Shown piece by piece: positions 11,474 through 22,994 of a DNA stretch of 64,000 nucleotides. Each line of letters starts with the position of its first letter. Position 1 is the stretch's first letter. Source of the stretch: Dictyophora rubrovolvata (lineage: Eukaryota > Basidiomycota > Agaricomycetes > Phallales > Phallaceae). The DNA lies in contig CP114120.1 in the NCBI GenBank assembly GCA_029959195.1, positions 1,426,001 to 1,490,000 of the forward strand, read 5' to 3'. A program made the translations under genes and the position numbers. A model generated the notes under the pieces. It was not told the DNA's origin. It made no database searches and saw only the letters and a program-made list of their open reading frames with translations.

Positions 11474-12411
11474 TTAAGACCCTGATATTAGACTAAAGAG
11501 CCAGTTTTGCAAAATCTGGTTGAATTCCAGAGGTTCTTCGCGGTGCGGCCAGTGTTAAGCATTAATGGGCTATCAACGGTGGTCGGCGATTCACATCAGA
11601 AAGTATATGTCGCTATAAGAGACTCACCTCTACCCGAAGATTTTTGAAAAAGGATGCAGACCCGATAATGGTCGCCATATCATTCCAGTTCGCAACGGGA
11701 TTCTTTGAAAAAAGGTTATGTAAATAAGCTTTTTCGCAGGCATCATCACCAGCTTACGTTGGTAGGAGGAATAAATAAGGCTGGTTGAGGAATCGTCAAG
11801 TTGCCTTGTTGGTGGTCAAAGGCCCAAGTTCCATAACGATTCTATCTCTGCACGTCAGACAGCAACGAGACGATAGGAGCGAGAAATGTACATACGCCAT
11901 GTGTGTAAAATTGCAGTGCTACAGAACATATGAGAAGCTGTTGATGCAAAACTCAACATAGGTAACTTACAATTCTTGAATCCTTGTAATTCATATTGTT
12001 CGACTAGGTAGTCTTCTTCGATAGAGGACATGAATGGGATTGGGGGGATTACGTCCACATCTTTGTATCCCTCTAAATAAGTTCGGGTAGTCAAGAACGT
12101 CGATGGAGGAGGGGAATTCGAGCTGCGGTATGTTGTGCGGAGTGTTTTGCGAATGGAATGGTTTAGTTCAAGTACCGCCTCGTCCGTACGTTTTTCGAAG
12201 AACATCTGATGATGATACAGGCATTATTGAGAACAGCGACTCAACATGTAAAAAAAAGAAGGGCTTTTACATACCTGATATGCAACAAGTTAGTAGGATA
12301 GGATATGTATGTACGTACCTCAAAATGCTGTATTTGATTAGACCACGAGCTCCAAAGACCTGGCCAGCCATGCACAAACAGAAGGGCTGTGTCATATAGT
12401 CGACACAACAT
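11474..12411 (-). pseudogene. Epoxide hydrolase fragment lacking the catalytic middle
   Basis: The first exon-like piece encodes LLFVHGWPGLWSSWSNQIQ, the oxyanion-hole HGWP region of soluble epoxide hydrolases (alpha/beta hydrolase fold). The next piece jumps to the cap/late region: EKRTDEAVLELNHSIRKTLR, then IPPIPF and EQYELQGFKN, and 'HWPHREEPLEFNQ' near the end with the expected C-terminal His. The section that should hold the nucleophile Asp (about 120 residues) is absent; only about 90 bases of intron-like DNA separate the two pieces. Conserved segments are otherwise in order and separated by plausible introns, ending in TAA at 11474. It could be a pseudogene or a heavily rearranged gene. 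As read, it cannot be an active hydrolase. Confidence 0.65.
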
Positions 12412-12488
12412 AGTAGTGAAGTCGGGATTTTCGCTTGGTATTTACAAAGATAACTAATCCAGAACATCTATACATTGTGTATGTTGGG

Positions 12489-13991
12489 CTATCGAATATA
12501 AGTCCTCCATACATTATGTCCTTCCTGTACTGTTCGGCAGCGCTCTGGATCAAGGTGTTCTGTCAAATGTAAAGTTGGAGAAAGCACGATATCATGAAAT
12601 ACGATAGTACATACCTACATGTGCGTCTATCCAAGCCTGATCGTTTGCAACTGCCATGTCGTATTCCTCGGACTGAAACTGGGACTGTCCTGGAGTGCGC
12701 ACATCGGGATGGCAACAGTAGCAAACTTCCTTAGCAAACTATGATTTGCGTTAATGAGATAATAGACAATGCGGCCCTAAGAATACGCGTACTGGGATTG
12801 ACCAGGTACCGGGTAGATTTAAAGCCGAGGCACACCAGAAAACTAACCACTGGAACAACGATGGGATAGCATCTTGTCGGTATGATACTCGAAAGTGAAA
12901 GGCCTGCGTCCGACCTGTTGCAAGATGAGAATGCCAAGTCGGCTTGGGGTAAAACAAGACAAAGATAATACACAAAAAATAAAATACCTGAGCAAAACGA
13001 CCCTAGAATCCAAGTCTTACCAGTTGTTAATATGAAAAATCGGCAATTGACACGGGCGCAGTCCAACCATATCTGAACAAGGAATTAAAGTGTGAGCTTC
13101 GTAGCATAAAAAATGAAGAAACACTCTTACCCTGGCCCATATCTTCTGAAGACGATCAAGGGAATCGGGACTGTGGACTTGACCGTCCGGGCCTATATAA
13201 CAGCTGGGAAACTGAAGACAGTGGGTTAAAGCCATAAACTAGACAAGCATAGATAATAAGCCTTACTTCGGGAATGTTCGTGAAGTTTTCAATATCATCA
13301 TGCGAAAGAGACCATGGAGCTAGTTGAGCAACGACGAGCTTAACCAAAGGCTCATTCACACGAGCAGTATGATTTTCCTTTCTTTTGTAATACAACGGCA
13401 CGTATAAATTATCGTCAACTACCGGATCTTGCATTTCATCATCTGCTACCCGCGAGAACTTGAGACCTTGAGCACAGGGAGAGGCAAGTGCCATGACAGT
13501 CCCAACAGTTTCTAAAACCTTCATGGTCCAGTCTACCATTTCTTTATTGTTCGTAATGGGTTCGGACGTAGCCCGTCCATCGAATCCAGGACAGTCTAGA
13601 AAGAAAGATATGGGTCTATCGTCGATACTAGGGTTTCTTGGCTTGTTGATAGGTGTGTTCGGAATGCGCCTTCGACTAACTGGATCGAAAAGTCAACAAA
13701 ACACGACAGGGAATCAATCAAATGTGTCGATGTCTTACAGCCCCTACACCGGCCATTTAAATATAGCGCCGGAATAGTCTTCATGGTCTTCAAGCGTATG
13801 AGAGAATCGGGCCGGACAGATAATTCATTCTGAAGCTGAGATGTCGACTGTGGCAGACGTAGGTGCCTGCCAGGTTCTATCACAGGCGGCGGTATTTGTG
13901 CATACAGTGTATATGTGTAGAGATCGTCTGCAGGATGTTTGATAGGGTCATCGTCGCCATCATTACGAACGTGTTGGAATGGTGTTGACAT
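12489..13991 (-). CDS. LTT-WILGSF family protein (paralog of 1-547 and 18598-20859)
   Basis: Hand-spliced minus-strand gene from ATG at 13991 (an upstream in-frame ATG exists at 14033) to TAG at 12489. Blocks in order: an N-terminal DDLYTYTLYAQIPPP segment; RRRIPNTPIN..FFLDCPGFDG; LVKLVVAQLAPWSLSHDDIE; FPSCYIGPDG..LQKIWAR; then IWLDCARVNCRFFILTTG and TWILGSF. These are followed by the hydrophobic block SLFQWLVFWCASALNLPG and a tail ending WRTYIR. The block order and intron positions match the gene at 18598-20859. In the second-to-last blocks it is closest to the gene at 1-547. The function is unknown. The join near 13740 is ambiguous between two donors; both keep the frame. It lies directly upstream of the epoxide hydrolase remnant on the same strand. 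Confidence 0.6.
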
Positions 13992-14291
13992 TTTTGGCCT
14001 GTGAAGTGTCGAGATTTTTGAAGACCAAAACATCTGTCATAGCGTGGCATCTTTTTATGATTCTAACGAGGGACAGACATTGTATCCTTTGGACAACAAG
14101 GGATATCGTTGAAGGGGGACCAATCAAAGGGCAAGTTCCCAATGTCTACGAGTGCCAGCGCTAGACTCAGGGCCAACCATACTCTCGAAAGGGGTGATAG
14201 TAGCAAACTGTCATCGCATTGGTTAGAAACTGATAGAAACTGACAAATTCTCGTAGTGATACACAAAACACAATGAAGTAATATGTCCTTG

Positions 14292-16067
14292 TCAATCAGA
14301 ATCAGAATCATTGAATGGATCAACAAAGGGGCGTCGTTGGGTTGCAACCTGTGCATTGTGCAAACCTTGCAGTTCACCAGTTGCAGCATCAGCTTGCATA
14401 CCATTCTCGGGCATATTTCCCGGTTGTTGTGTGAGCGATGGCAGCGAGACTCGACTGAGAATGTCCATCTGCTCATCAATGAACGGCCCTTTCACCATTG
14501 CCAACCAAGCTTGCATAATATGACTGGGGAAAAACAAAGACAGTGATTAGAGCAATGTCGAAATAGAAACAGCATTGATACTTGCGTCGAATCGAGTTCA
14601 ATGTTCCTTGGTATTCTTGCCCTCTCTAAGCTCCGCTCTCTTGTTAGCATATCAAATATGACGTTCGGCGTGATCCTCTCCCAGTACTTTCCCGTGACAG
14701 CTTTGTATAATTCAACGATGCTGATAACATAAAAACTGTTATTGTCCGTACGAGACCCGAGTGGAGCGTCTAGCAAATCATCCAGCTTCACTTTCTCGTC
14801 TTTGACTTGAACATTTTCCGCATCGCGCTTAGCTGTGGGGCTGCGATTGTTGTTCCTTCCACTCCCACTGGTGCTAGCAGTATGCATACGAGGAGACCGC
14901 GACCTTGACCTTGACTTGAAGTATCGGGTACTAGAATGTTCTCGTTCTTCCTTTTTACTCGGAAACGCTTCAGCATCATTGTACCCCAGAAGAGGTCCAA
15001 ATCCGTTCACCCATTTTGATACGTCAAAACCAAGCGACGAAAGCTGTTCTCGTTCTGCGACGCCAAATTCATGGAGTAAAAGGACGACGGGACCGCGGGA
15101 GATAGCGGTAGACAATCGGTCTTGCACGCGTTTCACGACTTCCTTCTGTGGAAGAGTTTCAGTCCCAACGCTAATGGAGGAGTCCTTTGTTTTAATTTTT
15201 CTTAGTTTTTGCCGCAAATACGAAGAGAATGATGCTTGAATTTAAATACCAGTTCGTCGGCGTTCTGAAGTCCAAACTGTTCTTCGATCCTATAACACCA
15301 GGACTGTTTTTGTTCTTGAGACTGGATGTCGAACTCGGTGATGCTGGTGACTAGTAAATATTCAGCTGATACCCTTCCACTCCCGTCAGGTCTCCAAAAG
15401 CTGAATGCGAAACTTAAAATATTGATAGACTGAATCCACCATTGGTGGTATAAACCGTATATCGAGGCGGCTTCGGGAGTGAGTGTGAGAACTTGCCAAA
15501 ATGTCCTGAAAGTATTCTGTATATAAAAAAGGTATAGAATAATGGCTCGTGTTTTCTTACCGTCCGCGCTCGAATTGTGCTCGCGTCAGGTTGCGAGGGC
15601 CTCCACAAAACTTCCCATTAGCTTTTGATATGTCGCTCCTTTCCTTTTTAGCTTTCGTATTCTTCGCCAAATTTTGACGTTCTGTAAGGAGAGCGAGTAG
15701 TCTTTGGGGTGTCTCGACATATATTGGGGAAACAGACGCGAACTCAGATGAAGCATAAGGGTAAAACTTTCGTTTCTGCAGAGATTCGCACAGGTAGCCC
15801 ATTGACTCTGGAATGAGAATTTGCGAGGCACCTGTTTCTTTTATTCCTAAATGACAAGAAGAAGAAAAATAATCAGGCAATTGCGTTATCCGATCGTGAT
15901 AACTTGAAGTTAAACGCACCCACGAGGAGAGTCAATCCTCCCTCGGTTCTCACCATTCTTTTAAAGTTCCCCAATACAACGTTAGCTATACCCTCATTGG
16001 GATTGCCTCGATCCCATTTGCGCTCGAAATGGCTCTCTGGTCCAGAAAGCTGCCAAAAGTAGGCCAT
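14292..16067 (-). CDS. Unassigned protein, possibly with an RNase H-like fold
   Basis: The start MAYFWQLSG at 16067 is spliced through GIKETGASQILIPES and FYPYASSEF to RTFWQVLTLTPEAASIYGLY. It continues with INILSFAFSFWRPDGSGRVS, then GPVVLLLHEFGVAEREQLSS and LGFDVSKWVNGFGPLLGY. An Arg/Ser-rich linker follows, then IVELYKAVTGKYW and MVKGPFIDEQ near the end. The segments 'GPVVLLLHE...LGFDVSKW..GFGPLLG' and 'GPFIDEQ' remind me of fungal Gfd2/QIP-like DEDDh exonuclease-fold proteins. The acidic catalytic set is not evident, so this is a weak inference. The last junction (about 14535-14585) is uncertain: one choice ends at 14476, the other, which I prefer, at 14292. It is transcribed in the same direction as LEO1 upstream. 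Confidence 0.45.
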
Positions 16068-16496
16068 TCCTGGTAAGCCGTAGGAATATCAAAGTATTAC
16101 AAACTTTACTTTCTCAAGTAAAGACCTAAAATTTCCGCAGACAGGCAATGAGTGATTATGAAGACCCTCAGTTAGATATTCGAATTCCACAATAGCAGCG
16201 GCGATACAACGCTAACACGTCAAAATGTGGGGTAGTTACTAAACTTTGGACAGGCAGTGGGAAGTTCCGCTTCTAGAATCCCGACTTGCGCAAGGTTTCC
16301 TGGAAAGATACAAGAAAAGCACTGTTGGCTAACCGACCGAGTCCCTACTAATTACGATTACAGAAAAAAAGAAAGTAGACTATTAACTTATTGAGAATCT
16401 CTCGAGGACAGTGACTACCAAGTCCTTAACTAAGATATTGCCCAAAAAAAAAATCGAATGATATGGATAACAATACACGCAGTAACAACAAGATAA
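16068..16496. other. Intergenic region between LEO1 and the downstream gene
   Basis: It is the 3' flank of LEO1 and the promoter region of the gene starting at 16067. No further feature is supported. Confidence 0.5.
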
Positions 16497-18316
16497 TTAT
16501 TCTTCCTCTGCCTCCTCTTCTTCAATAGCCACACGCTTCCTTTTAGTCGCTCCAGCTTTGGGTTTCCTGATAGCCACCTCCTCATCCTCATTTTCATCCT
16601 CTTCCTCCTCACTTTCAACGTCCATTTTATCTTCTTCTTCTTCACTAAACTCTGGCTCTTCAGCATCTCCCGCGTCACCTTTCGCCTTTTTCTTCTTCCT
16701 CACTTCTTCTTCTAGCCTATCTTCCGCCTCTTCCAATGCATCTTTCTCTCCAGAAACCTTTTCCGAATTCTTCTTGCTCTTAGGATTACCAAACTCGTCT
16801 TCTTCATCTTCTTCGTCCGAAACAACAAAGTCGTCCATTTGATATTCTCCGCGTTCTCTCTTCTTCCCATCACCTTTCTTCGGACTCAAATCGAAATCCT
16901 CACTATCACTACCACCTAAACTGCCACGTCCTCGTATCGGCCCTTCATCTTCATCATCACTCCACATTTGATCTCTCCTCCTTCCACCAAGTCCACTTTT
17001 CCTCCTCCCACCAAGACCAAGCCCACCATCTTCTTTCTTCCCTCTTCCAGTCTTCCCTCCTTTCTTCACGCTCTTGGCCAGTTCAGCAAGTTCTCTATCA
17101 GGATCTCGTTGCACAAGTTCATTCGGCGCAAGTCGCAATCTTGCCACTTTACTATGTTTCTGTCCAACAGCGCGCACGAGTTTCCGATGCGTCTCCGATT
17201 GCATTCCAGTAGGTCGCAAAGTGAGATGTCCAGTGATAACCCTTTCTGCTTGTAAAACTTCGGCTCGCTTGTGTTGCGCCACGAGATAAGTAAGACCTTG
17301 ACCGCGTGAGGAGGCCGACGATGATGATTGAAATTGAGACTGAGACTGAGATTGCAATTGCGATTGGGACAAACTCGGGTTTTGAGAGAGTGTAGTACCC
17401 ATTTGACGTGACGTTGCAGCGGTCGTATCGATATTCTGGTTGACATCGAATAGCTCTTTACCCAACTGTAGACTCATTGTTCCGTCTGACCACCGTATGA
17501 CACGGCTGTTGGATTGTTTGCGCTACTGTCAAATGAGAATCACGGGGCAGAATACAAAAAAAGATCCACTTACATCAATTCCGTCCTCGTCTTTATTCCA
17601 TCGCCATCGAACAGTATTTTCAACCTCCATTTTTATACTCATGCTACGTTCTTTGAGCGCGGCATCAGCGTCACCCGTGGCATCATCGTCTTGTTCCGGG
17701 CCAACATACATATCCGGATGAAAAGGCTTTGAATCGAGTTTTATAAAATTCGGTAGTCGAATAACCCAATACTGAAGAAAATTTTGAGCCAAAGACGAAG
17801 GAATGTTTTTTTCAAAAAAATAAAATCACATTATCGTCGCTGCTCCTCGGGACAGGAATATTGGGAATCTGCACATTCGCGTCTCGTAATTGCACCTCTT
17901 CTTCAGGTTCATCTTGATCATCTTCCTCGTATTCCAGGGCTTTACGGTGCCGTCGCTCAGGAGAAGTAAGACCATCATCTGTACCAGGACCAGGCGTGGG
18001 TGTCGTCCCAGCCGTTGTTGGAGCTTCACTTGCTGGTGCAGTACGAAGTTCGGCATCTTGAGGGTGTGATAGCCTTATTGAGAATAAATTAATAATAAAA
18101 CTACAATAAGTAATAAATAATTGAAACTTACGGATCGTCACCAAATAAATCTCCTTCCTGTTCTTCCTCTTGTTCCTCTTGTTCCTCTTGTTCCTCCTGT
18201 CCTTCCTGTTCCTCCTGTTCCTCTTGTTCCTGCTCCTCCTGTTCCTCCTCTATAACTTGCTCTTCTCCAGTTCCCTCATACTCCGCGTCTAGTGGGTATG
18301 AGTTTACAGCATTCAT
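16497..18316 (-). CDS. LEO1: RNA polymerase II-associated PAF1 complex subunit Leo1
   Basis: Four exons (18316-18132, 18073-17830, 17771-17574, 17522-16497) sum to 551 codons in frame. The diagnostic core is WVIRLPNFIKLDSKPFHPD, then VENTVRWRWNKDEDG, RVIRWSDGTMSLQLG and ITGHLTLRPTGMQSETHRKL, all typical of Leo1. The N terminus is an acidic EEQ-repeat region and the C terminus is a long Glu/Asp/Lys-rich tail, as usual for this nuclear protein. Leo1 acts in the PAF1 complex in transcription elongation and the associated histone modification. The third intron uses a TAG acceptor a few bases beyond a CAG; only the TAG keeps RKQSNSRVIRWSDG in frame. Confidence 0.93.
18145..18255 (-). repeat. Coding minisatellite encoding (EEQ)n in LEO1
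   Basis: Tandem copies of a TCCTCTTGT/TCCTCCTGT-like unit (+ strand) encode a run of about 35 Glu/Gln residues, with one Gly interruption, in the Leo1 N terminus. It is likely length-variable between strains. Confidence 0.75.
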
Positions 18317-18597
18317 GTTGGTGTTTTCTTGAAGCAAGACTCCAGCTGTTACGTAAAGGGCTTCCGGACGCTTACATAACAGAATTTCGTTCCAAGGCGT
18401 TCCTGGTTTAGATTACCTTCGCAAAAGGATCGAGTTCAAATCTCAAAGGGCAACGCGGCCCACTGAAGAAAAAACAATCATAATTGGCATGCAATGAATA
18501 CAATTCAAATTAGAACGCATAATTATTTTACTAGTATCTACACTAAATGTCGGATTAAAATAAAATAAAATAAACTCGTATTGAACTCGTAACTACT

Positions 18598-20859
18598 TCA
18601 CGCTCTTGACGCAGGCGGAATAACCTGATGATCTCTTCCCGACGTAGCACCATCATTAGTACCTGAGCCTGAGCTCCCCTCCGCCACAGGCACAGGCACC
18701 CCTACAGTTTCGTACTCCCTCCATCTCGCTCCTACGGCAACATCTCTCCTATACTGCTCCTCCAAAGCCTGCGTTTCTTCTTCCTCCCGTATAGTTCCCA
18801 ACTCAGGTATAACATTCATATAACCACCCGTATGAGACGGCCTTGGCGGATGAATCGTCACCGTCGGAGGAAGAGGAAGCGAAAGTGAAGGTCCCCCATT
18901 CTCATCAACAGTCTCAATAGCAGCGTGATAAAGCTGTTCAATAGGTAAATAATGCGTAAAATTATTTGGAGCTTCTTCTTCTTCTTCTTCGTTTATTTGC
19001 AGTAACTCCTCCACGATGGCATCGTCGGTTTCGACATTATCAGTCCAGGCGACAATGTTCTCTGTCACTTCAGCAGGCGCACGAGATACACCCCAATATT
19101 CTCTGACGGGTTCGGCCGGTGCATCATTATCATTATCGTTCAATTCTACATCAGAACCTTCACTATCCTGTTCAACAGCAGCAGCACGAGGGGAGGCCGT
19201 GGACGTGGACGATCGAGGACTCATCAGCGCGTTCAATGAGGCTCTTCGAGCTCTTAATAGGGTGGGTCCTGGCCGCGAAGGTCCAGCCACGGGCGGAGTA
19301 GGTCGACGACGTCTCGGGGGTGCTCTTGTTGGAGGACGCCTGTTTGCGTTGTTTCGGAAGACTCGAACAACTGGTAATTCAACGTTGGCTGCTGAACCAT
19401 AAGCAGACAGTCGAGCATCGAGATAATCCGATACGCCTGCTGATATACCTGGGTCTGTGTGGAGTGGAAATCAATAAACAAAATAGGAGAGCTGTCTTTG
19501 TTAGTACTAACCTTCGTCCATTCCCTCCCATTCTGATTCGGAATTGGCAAAGTCCATATCGGGATAGTTCGGTGGTCGAGGAAAGCCATCCGGCGGATCG
19601 TCATTATCATCTGTAGAATCAAAGTACTGCAACAATTGGTTATGATATTATATATAATATCGGAGATTTTGACATACTTCTGAAAGATACAGATCATCTG
19701 CAAGTCCCATTGACTTGGCGGTATGAAAGACCAAAGTTTGCATGATGGTTGGATAGCTTGCGTTGAAGGATTTGATGGCAAAGATATGACCCGCCCTGAA
19801 ACCTACACATGAGATTGATGTTAGGGAACAGATCCGAATGGCGGCCACAAGTGACTTACTTTTTGAGAACGAACCAAAGATCCATCGGTGGTAAGTCGTT
19901 AAAACCCAGAACCGACATTTGACTTGAGCACACAAGTCCCAAAGCTGAAAACGACGCGTTAAAACGAAACGCTATATAAAAAAAGAGTATGATGACAGCA
20001 TACCTTGGCCCAAATGCGGTGCGCGCTCTTGTACGGTCTATTACCATCTTCATGTTCAACAAATGTAGGGAACTGGCGGCATGTTGTAAGTATATAATAT
20101 TCTCTAAGTGGAAATGATATACATACTTCTGAAGTTTTCTTGAAGGAATCTATATCTGCTTCAGACATAACCCAAGAAGGCTGGACACAAATAATCAAAG
20201 AGGATTCATGTACAGGGTTTCGAGGGTATCTATAATAAGTCTCCAAATCAGACGGTGGAGGCGATTTTCGCCACACGTATGTCTGCCATATGAGACGATC
20301 GGTGTCTTGGTATGGCGAGGGGGTTATGCTCCAATGAGCGGCTGTCGCGGGGAAGGAGACTTGCATGACTCGGATGAGAGTCTGAAATGGATAGGCATAC
20401 AGCCAAGGCATCATGTCATCGAGGGTGGTAGGATGTGGAAGAAAAGCATCGGGTATATTCAGTTCCAACCCACGAACGGGGATGGTAAATGCTGCGCCTG
20501 TGCGTTCATCCCTGGCGGGTACGTTTAGTGGAAGAGTAGGAAGCCGTTCAGTGACTTGTAGTTGGAAAGGGAGTCAATAAAGAACTCAAGCGATTGTGGA
20601 AAAGAAGAAAAAAAAACCTACATGTTCTGACTCTTTGATCGTACTGGGCCACGTCTCTGCATGAGATGAGAGCGGCGAGCCTCCTGCGGTATGGCTCGGG
20701 TTGGACGTGGAGGTGGTTGAGATGCGCTTTGTGTTTTGAAGGCGGCAATGGTGGTGCTGTCTCCCCCAGAATCATTTCTGGTAATTTAGCAACTGTAAGG
20801 TAAAGTTTGACATCGTCCTCGGGACGATCGAAACGACGTTCGCCAGCAGCATCGTTCAT
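18598..20859 (-). CDS. LTTY-WIFGSF family protein with long acidic tail
   Basis: Spliced from ATG at 20859 (the longer upstream frame begins with TTG, not ATG) to the stop at 18598. Blocks in order: DDVKLYLTVAKLPEM; TERLPTLPLNVPARD; LELNIPDAFLPHP; SSLIICVQPSWVMSEADIDS; FPTFVEHEDG..HRIWAK; LWDLCAQVKCRFWVLTTY; HRWIFGSF; then YPTIMQTLVFHTAKSMGL and YFDSTDDNDDPPDGFPRPPN. The C-terminal exon, absent from the two paralogs, adds about 280 residues: an Arg/Pro-rich stretch (RRPPTRAPPRRRRPTPP) followed by Glu/Asp-rich sequence with EEEEEE. The shared blocks and intron positions show common origin with 12489-13991. The function is unknown. The arrangement 'PLhhhhQPxW...IWAKLWDxC...CRFxVLTTYxxWIFGSF' could fit a degenerate nuclease-like alpha/beta fold, which is only a suggestion. 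Confidence 0.65.
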
Positions 20860-21767
20860 AATTGGAGGAGTTGAAAAAAAAAACAAGTAAGGAAAGGTAA
20901 AATGATATGGTATGGTGACAAAAGTCAGCCAAAAGACAATTTAAATAAAGAAGGGGCGAGTTGGTCTGAATTACGAGTGTCCTTGCCTTTCATGTTTTTT
21001 TACAATCGTCAAAGGGCGAATTGTGGACAAAGGCTTCTGTGGACAGGACTGGACATCGGCATCGGCATCGGCAAGCTACTCGATTAGTTCCCACGGCCTT
21101 ATAGCCAATGGAAAGCAATTTGACCTCGTAACTTACTTTGAATGACAGCCAATAGATTGTTAGCTGACACCATCGTGATTCAAATCAACAGCAAAAGTTG
21201 ACAGGAGGCGATGACCTATACAACCAACGTGTAGCTGCTTCTTTGAATGCTAATTAGGTTTTGAAATTGTAAATACTCGTAACTTCTTCATTTACTACTG
21301 CACGTATATATCAAATTTAGCAATACGGTGTGCATTATCATTTTCGTTCCAACTTCTCACCGCTGTTATCTCCTCGACTTGTGCTCTGACGTCGTATTGG
21401 CTTTCGACCTCGTGTATCTGCCAACGACGTTACTACGCTCATGGTTCCAGGACAGAACTTTAATGGCTGATTCCTAAAGGCCTAAGTAACTGTGTATGTT
21501 AACAGGAAGTCTCGCTTCAGAAAGAAGTATTGCAGGGAGATCGAAAACGTGGTTTGTATATGTATGACACTCCATGTAGTCTCAAAAATGATGATTATCC
21601 TATACAATTACATAATCAAGGATTCCACTTTCAGACACTTGCAGCAAGGTAATTTACGCTCTCTCTGGGTTCACACCTCCTAGATTGGTCATCGATGTGT
21701 AAGAAAGATAATCGGCACGCGACATAGCTTGGGGCCGATTGAGAATCGGTCACCCAGGTCGGTAGCA
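20860..21767. other. Divergent intergenic region between WIFGSF gene and GST 2
   Basis: About 900 bp separate the start codons' upstream flanks. A short GGCATC triplication lies at about 21055-21070. No gene is supported. Confidence 0.5.
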
Positions 21768-21775
21768 TATAAAAA
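21768..21775 (+). promoter_or_regulatory. TATA box of GST gene 2
   Basis: TATAAAAA lies 61 bases upstream of the ATG at 21836, comparable to the element before the first GST. Confidence 0.55.
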
Positions 21776-21835
21776 TGATCAAAGTTGAGGGGTCCAATTC
21801 TCTCAAGCAAGAATTTTCTCCTTCCCATACATAAT

Positions 21836-22696
21836 ATGAGCGAACCCACTCTTATTCTCTATGACCTTGACACCCTGCGGGGTACTTTATCACCATTTGC
21901 ATGGAAGTCTAGGTAGTAACACCGACTCCTTCCGGAATTTTCTATCGCGTGCTAATACTTGCCTAGGCTAGAGTTGAACTACAAGAAATTGGCGTTCAAG
22001 ACTGAGTGGTTGACGTTTGTAAAAATCAGACCCACATTCGAGAAGCTGGGACTTCCAGCAAGCGAGCATGCGATTGAAAAGCCATATTATACGGTGCCGG
22101 CGCTGATCGACACGTCAACGACGCCGCACACACAGATCGTGGATTCCTCCAAAATCGAGAAATATTTAGACGAAACGTATCCGGAACCGCCTTTATATGT
22201 GGTTCAGCCGCCAGGTTGTTTGGATGCAGACTGGGAAAAAAAGCAGAAACTGATGGGGGATGTGGATGACTTCCTGGGTCGTAATCCAGACCCAAAGTTC
22301 CGTAGCATTGTCGGGTTTTTGATTCCGAATATCGTGGAATGTGTGAAAGAGGAAGACGTGGCTTACTTCAAGGAGTCGAGAGCGAGGTGGTTCCAGAAGC
22401 CATTCGAGGAAATTGCATACAAGGCCGATGTTGCAGAGGCGAAAATTGAGGAGTTGAAAGAGGCGTTTACGGCACTTGCAGGTATTTTTGAACGGGGACG
22501 GGAGAAGCCTTTTAATGCGGAGGATGCAAATGACAAGCCGTGGCTTTTTGGAGATGTTGTGTCGCGGGTGGATTTCGCTTTAATGGGGCAGTTGCTGCTC
22601 ATTTCCAAGTCGTGCCCAGAGTTGTGGGAGAAAATAAAGACGTGGAACTCTGGAAGGTGGAACCGAGTGCTGGAATTGTCGGCTGAATGGCAGTAG
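21836..22696 (+). CDS. Glutathione S-transferase, fungal UstS-like type (paralog 2)
   Basis: Two exons, 21836-21912 and 21967-22696, give 268 residues. The first exon (MSEPTLILYDLDTLRGTLSP) is missed if only the longest ORF is taken. The N-terminal GST domain has LSPFAWKSR at the glutathione site and VPALIDTST. It continues with SSKIEKYLDETYPEPPLY. The helical C-terminal domain ends with KTWNSGRWNRVLELSAEWQ, almost the same as in the copy at 1178. The intron falls at the same codon in both genes. They are duplicates separated by about 20 kb, with the intron now different in sequence and length (54 versus 60 nt). Confidence 0.88.
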
Positions 22697-22994
22697 GATA
22701 ATTACTCAAGAGAAAGTTTAACTGAGATTGATATTTTTGTATTTCAATGCTTGAGAAAGTGCAGTAGATCAAATTGAAACTAGATTCCGCCCTGATGCGG
22801 ACCTGGATGTCAGTCAGTGGCACTGGCACTGGCAATGGCAATGGCAATGGGAATAGGCCACTCACTGTCCAGTGTCAATCAACTGAGATGTGCCTACACA
22901 TTAGGCGTCTTGTCTTTTCCCACGCGCACCTTGCACTCGTTGATCTGCTTCCTCTTCTCTCACCCACCATCCTCCCCCTTCATCCCCTTCCACA
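22697..22994. other. Intergenic region with short GGCAATGGCACTGG-type repeats
   Basis: Positions 22815-22853 hold tandem hexamers (CTGGCA, then AATGGC). No gene is supported. It is the promoter side of the gene starting at 22995. Confidence 0.5.

Noticed and set aside
18430-18455. GAGTTCAAATCTC, B-box-like
   Set aside because: The flanking stem pairs poorly and no acceptor or anticodon arm can be drawn.
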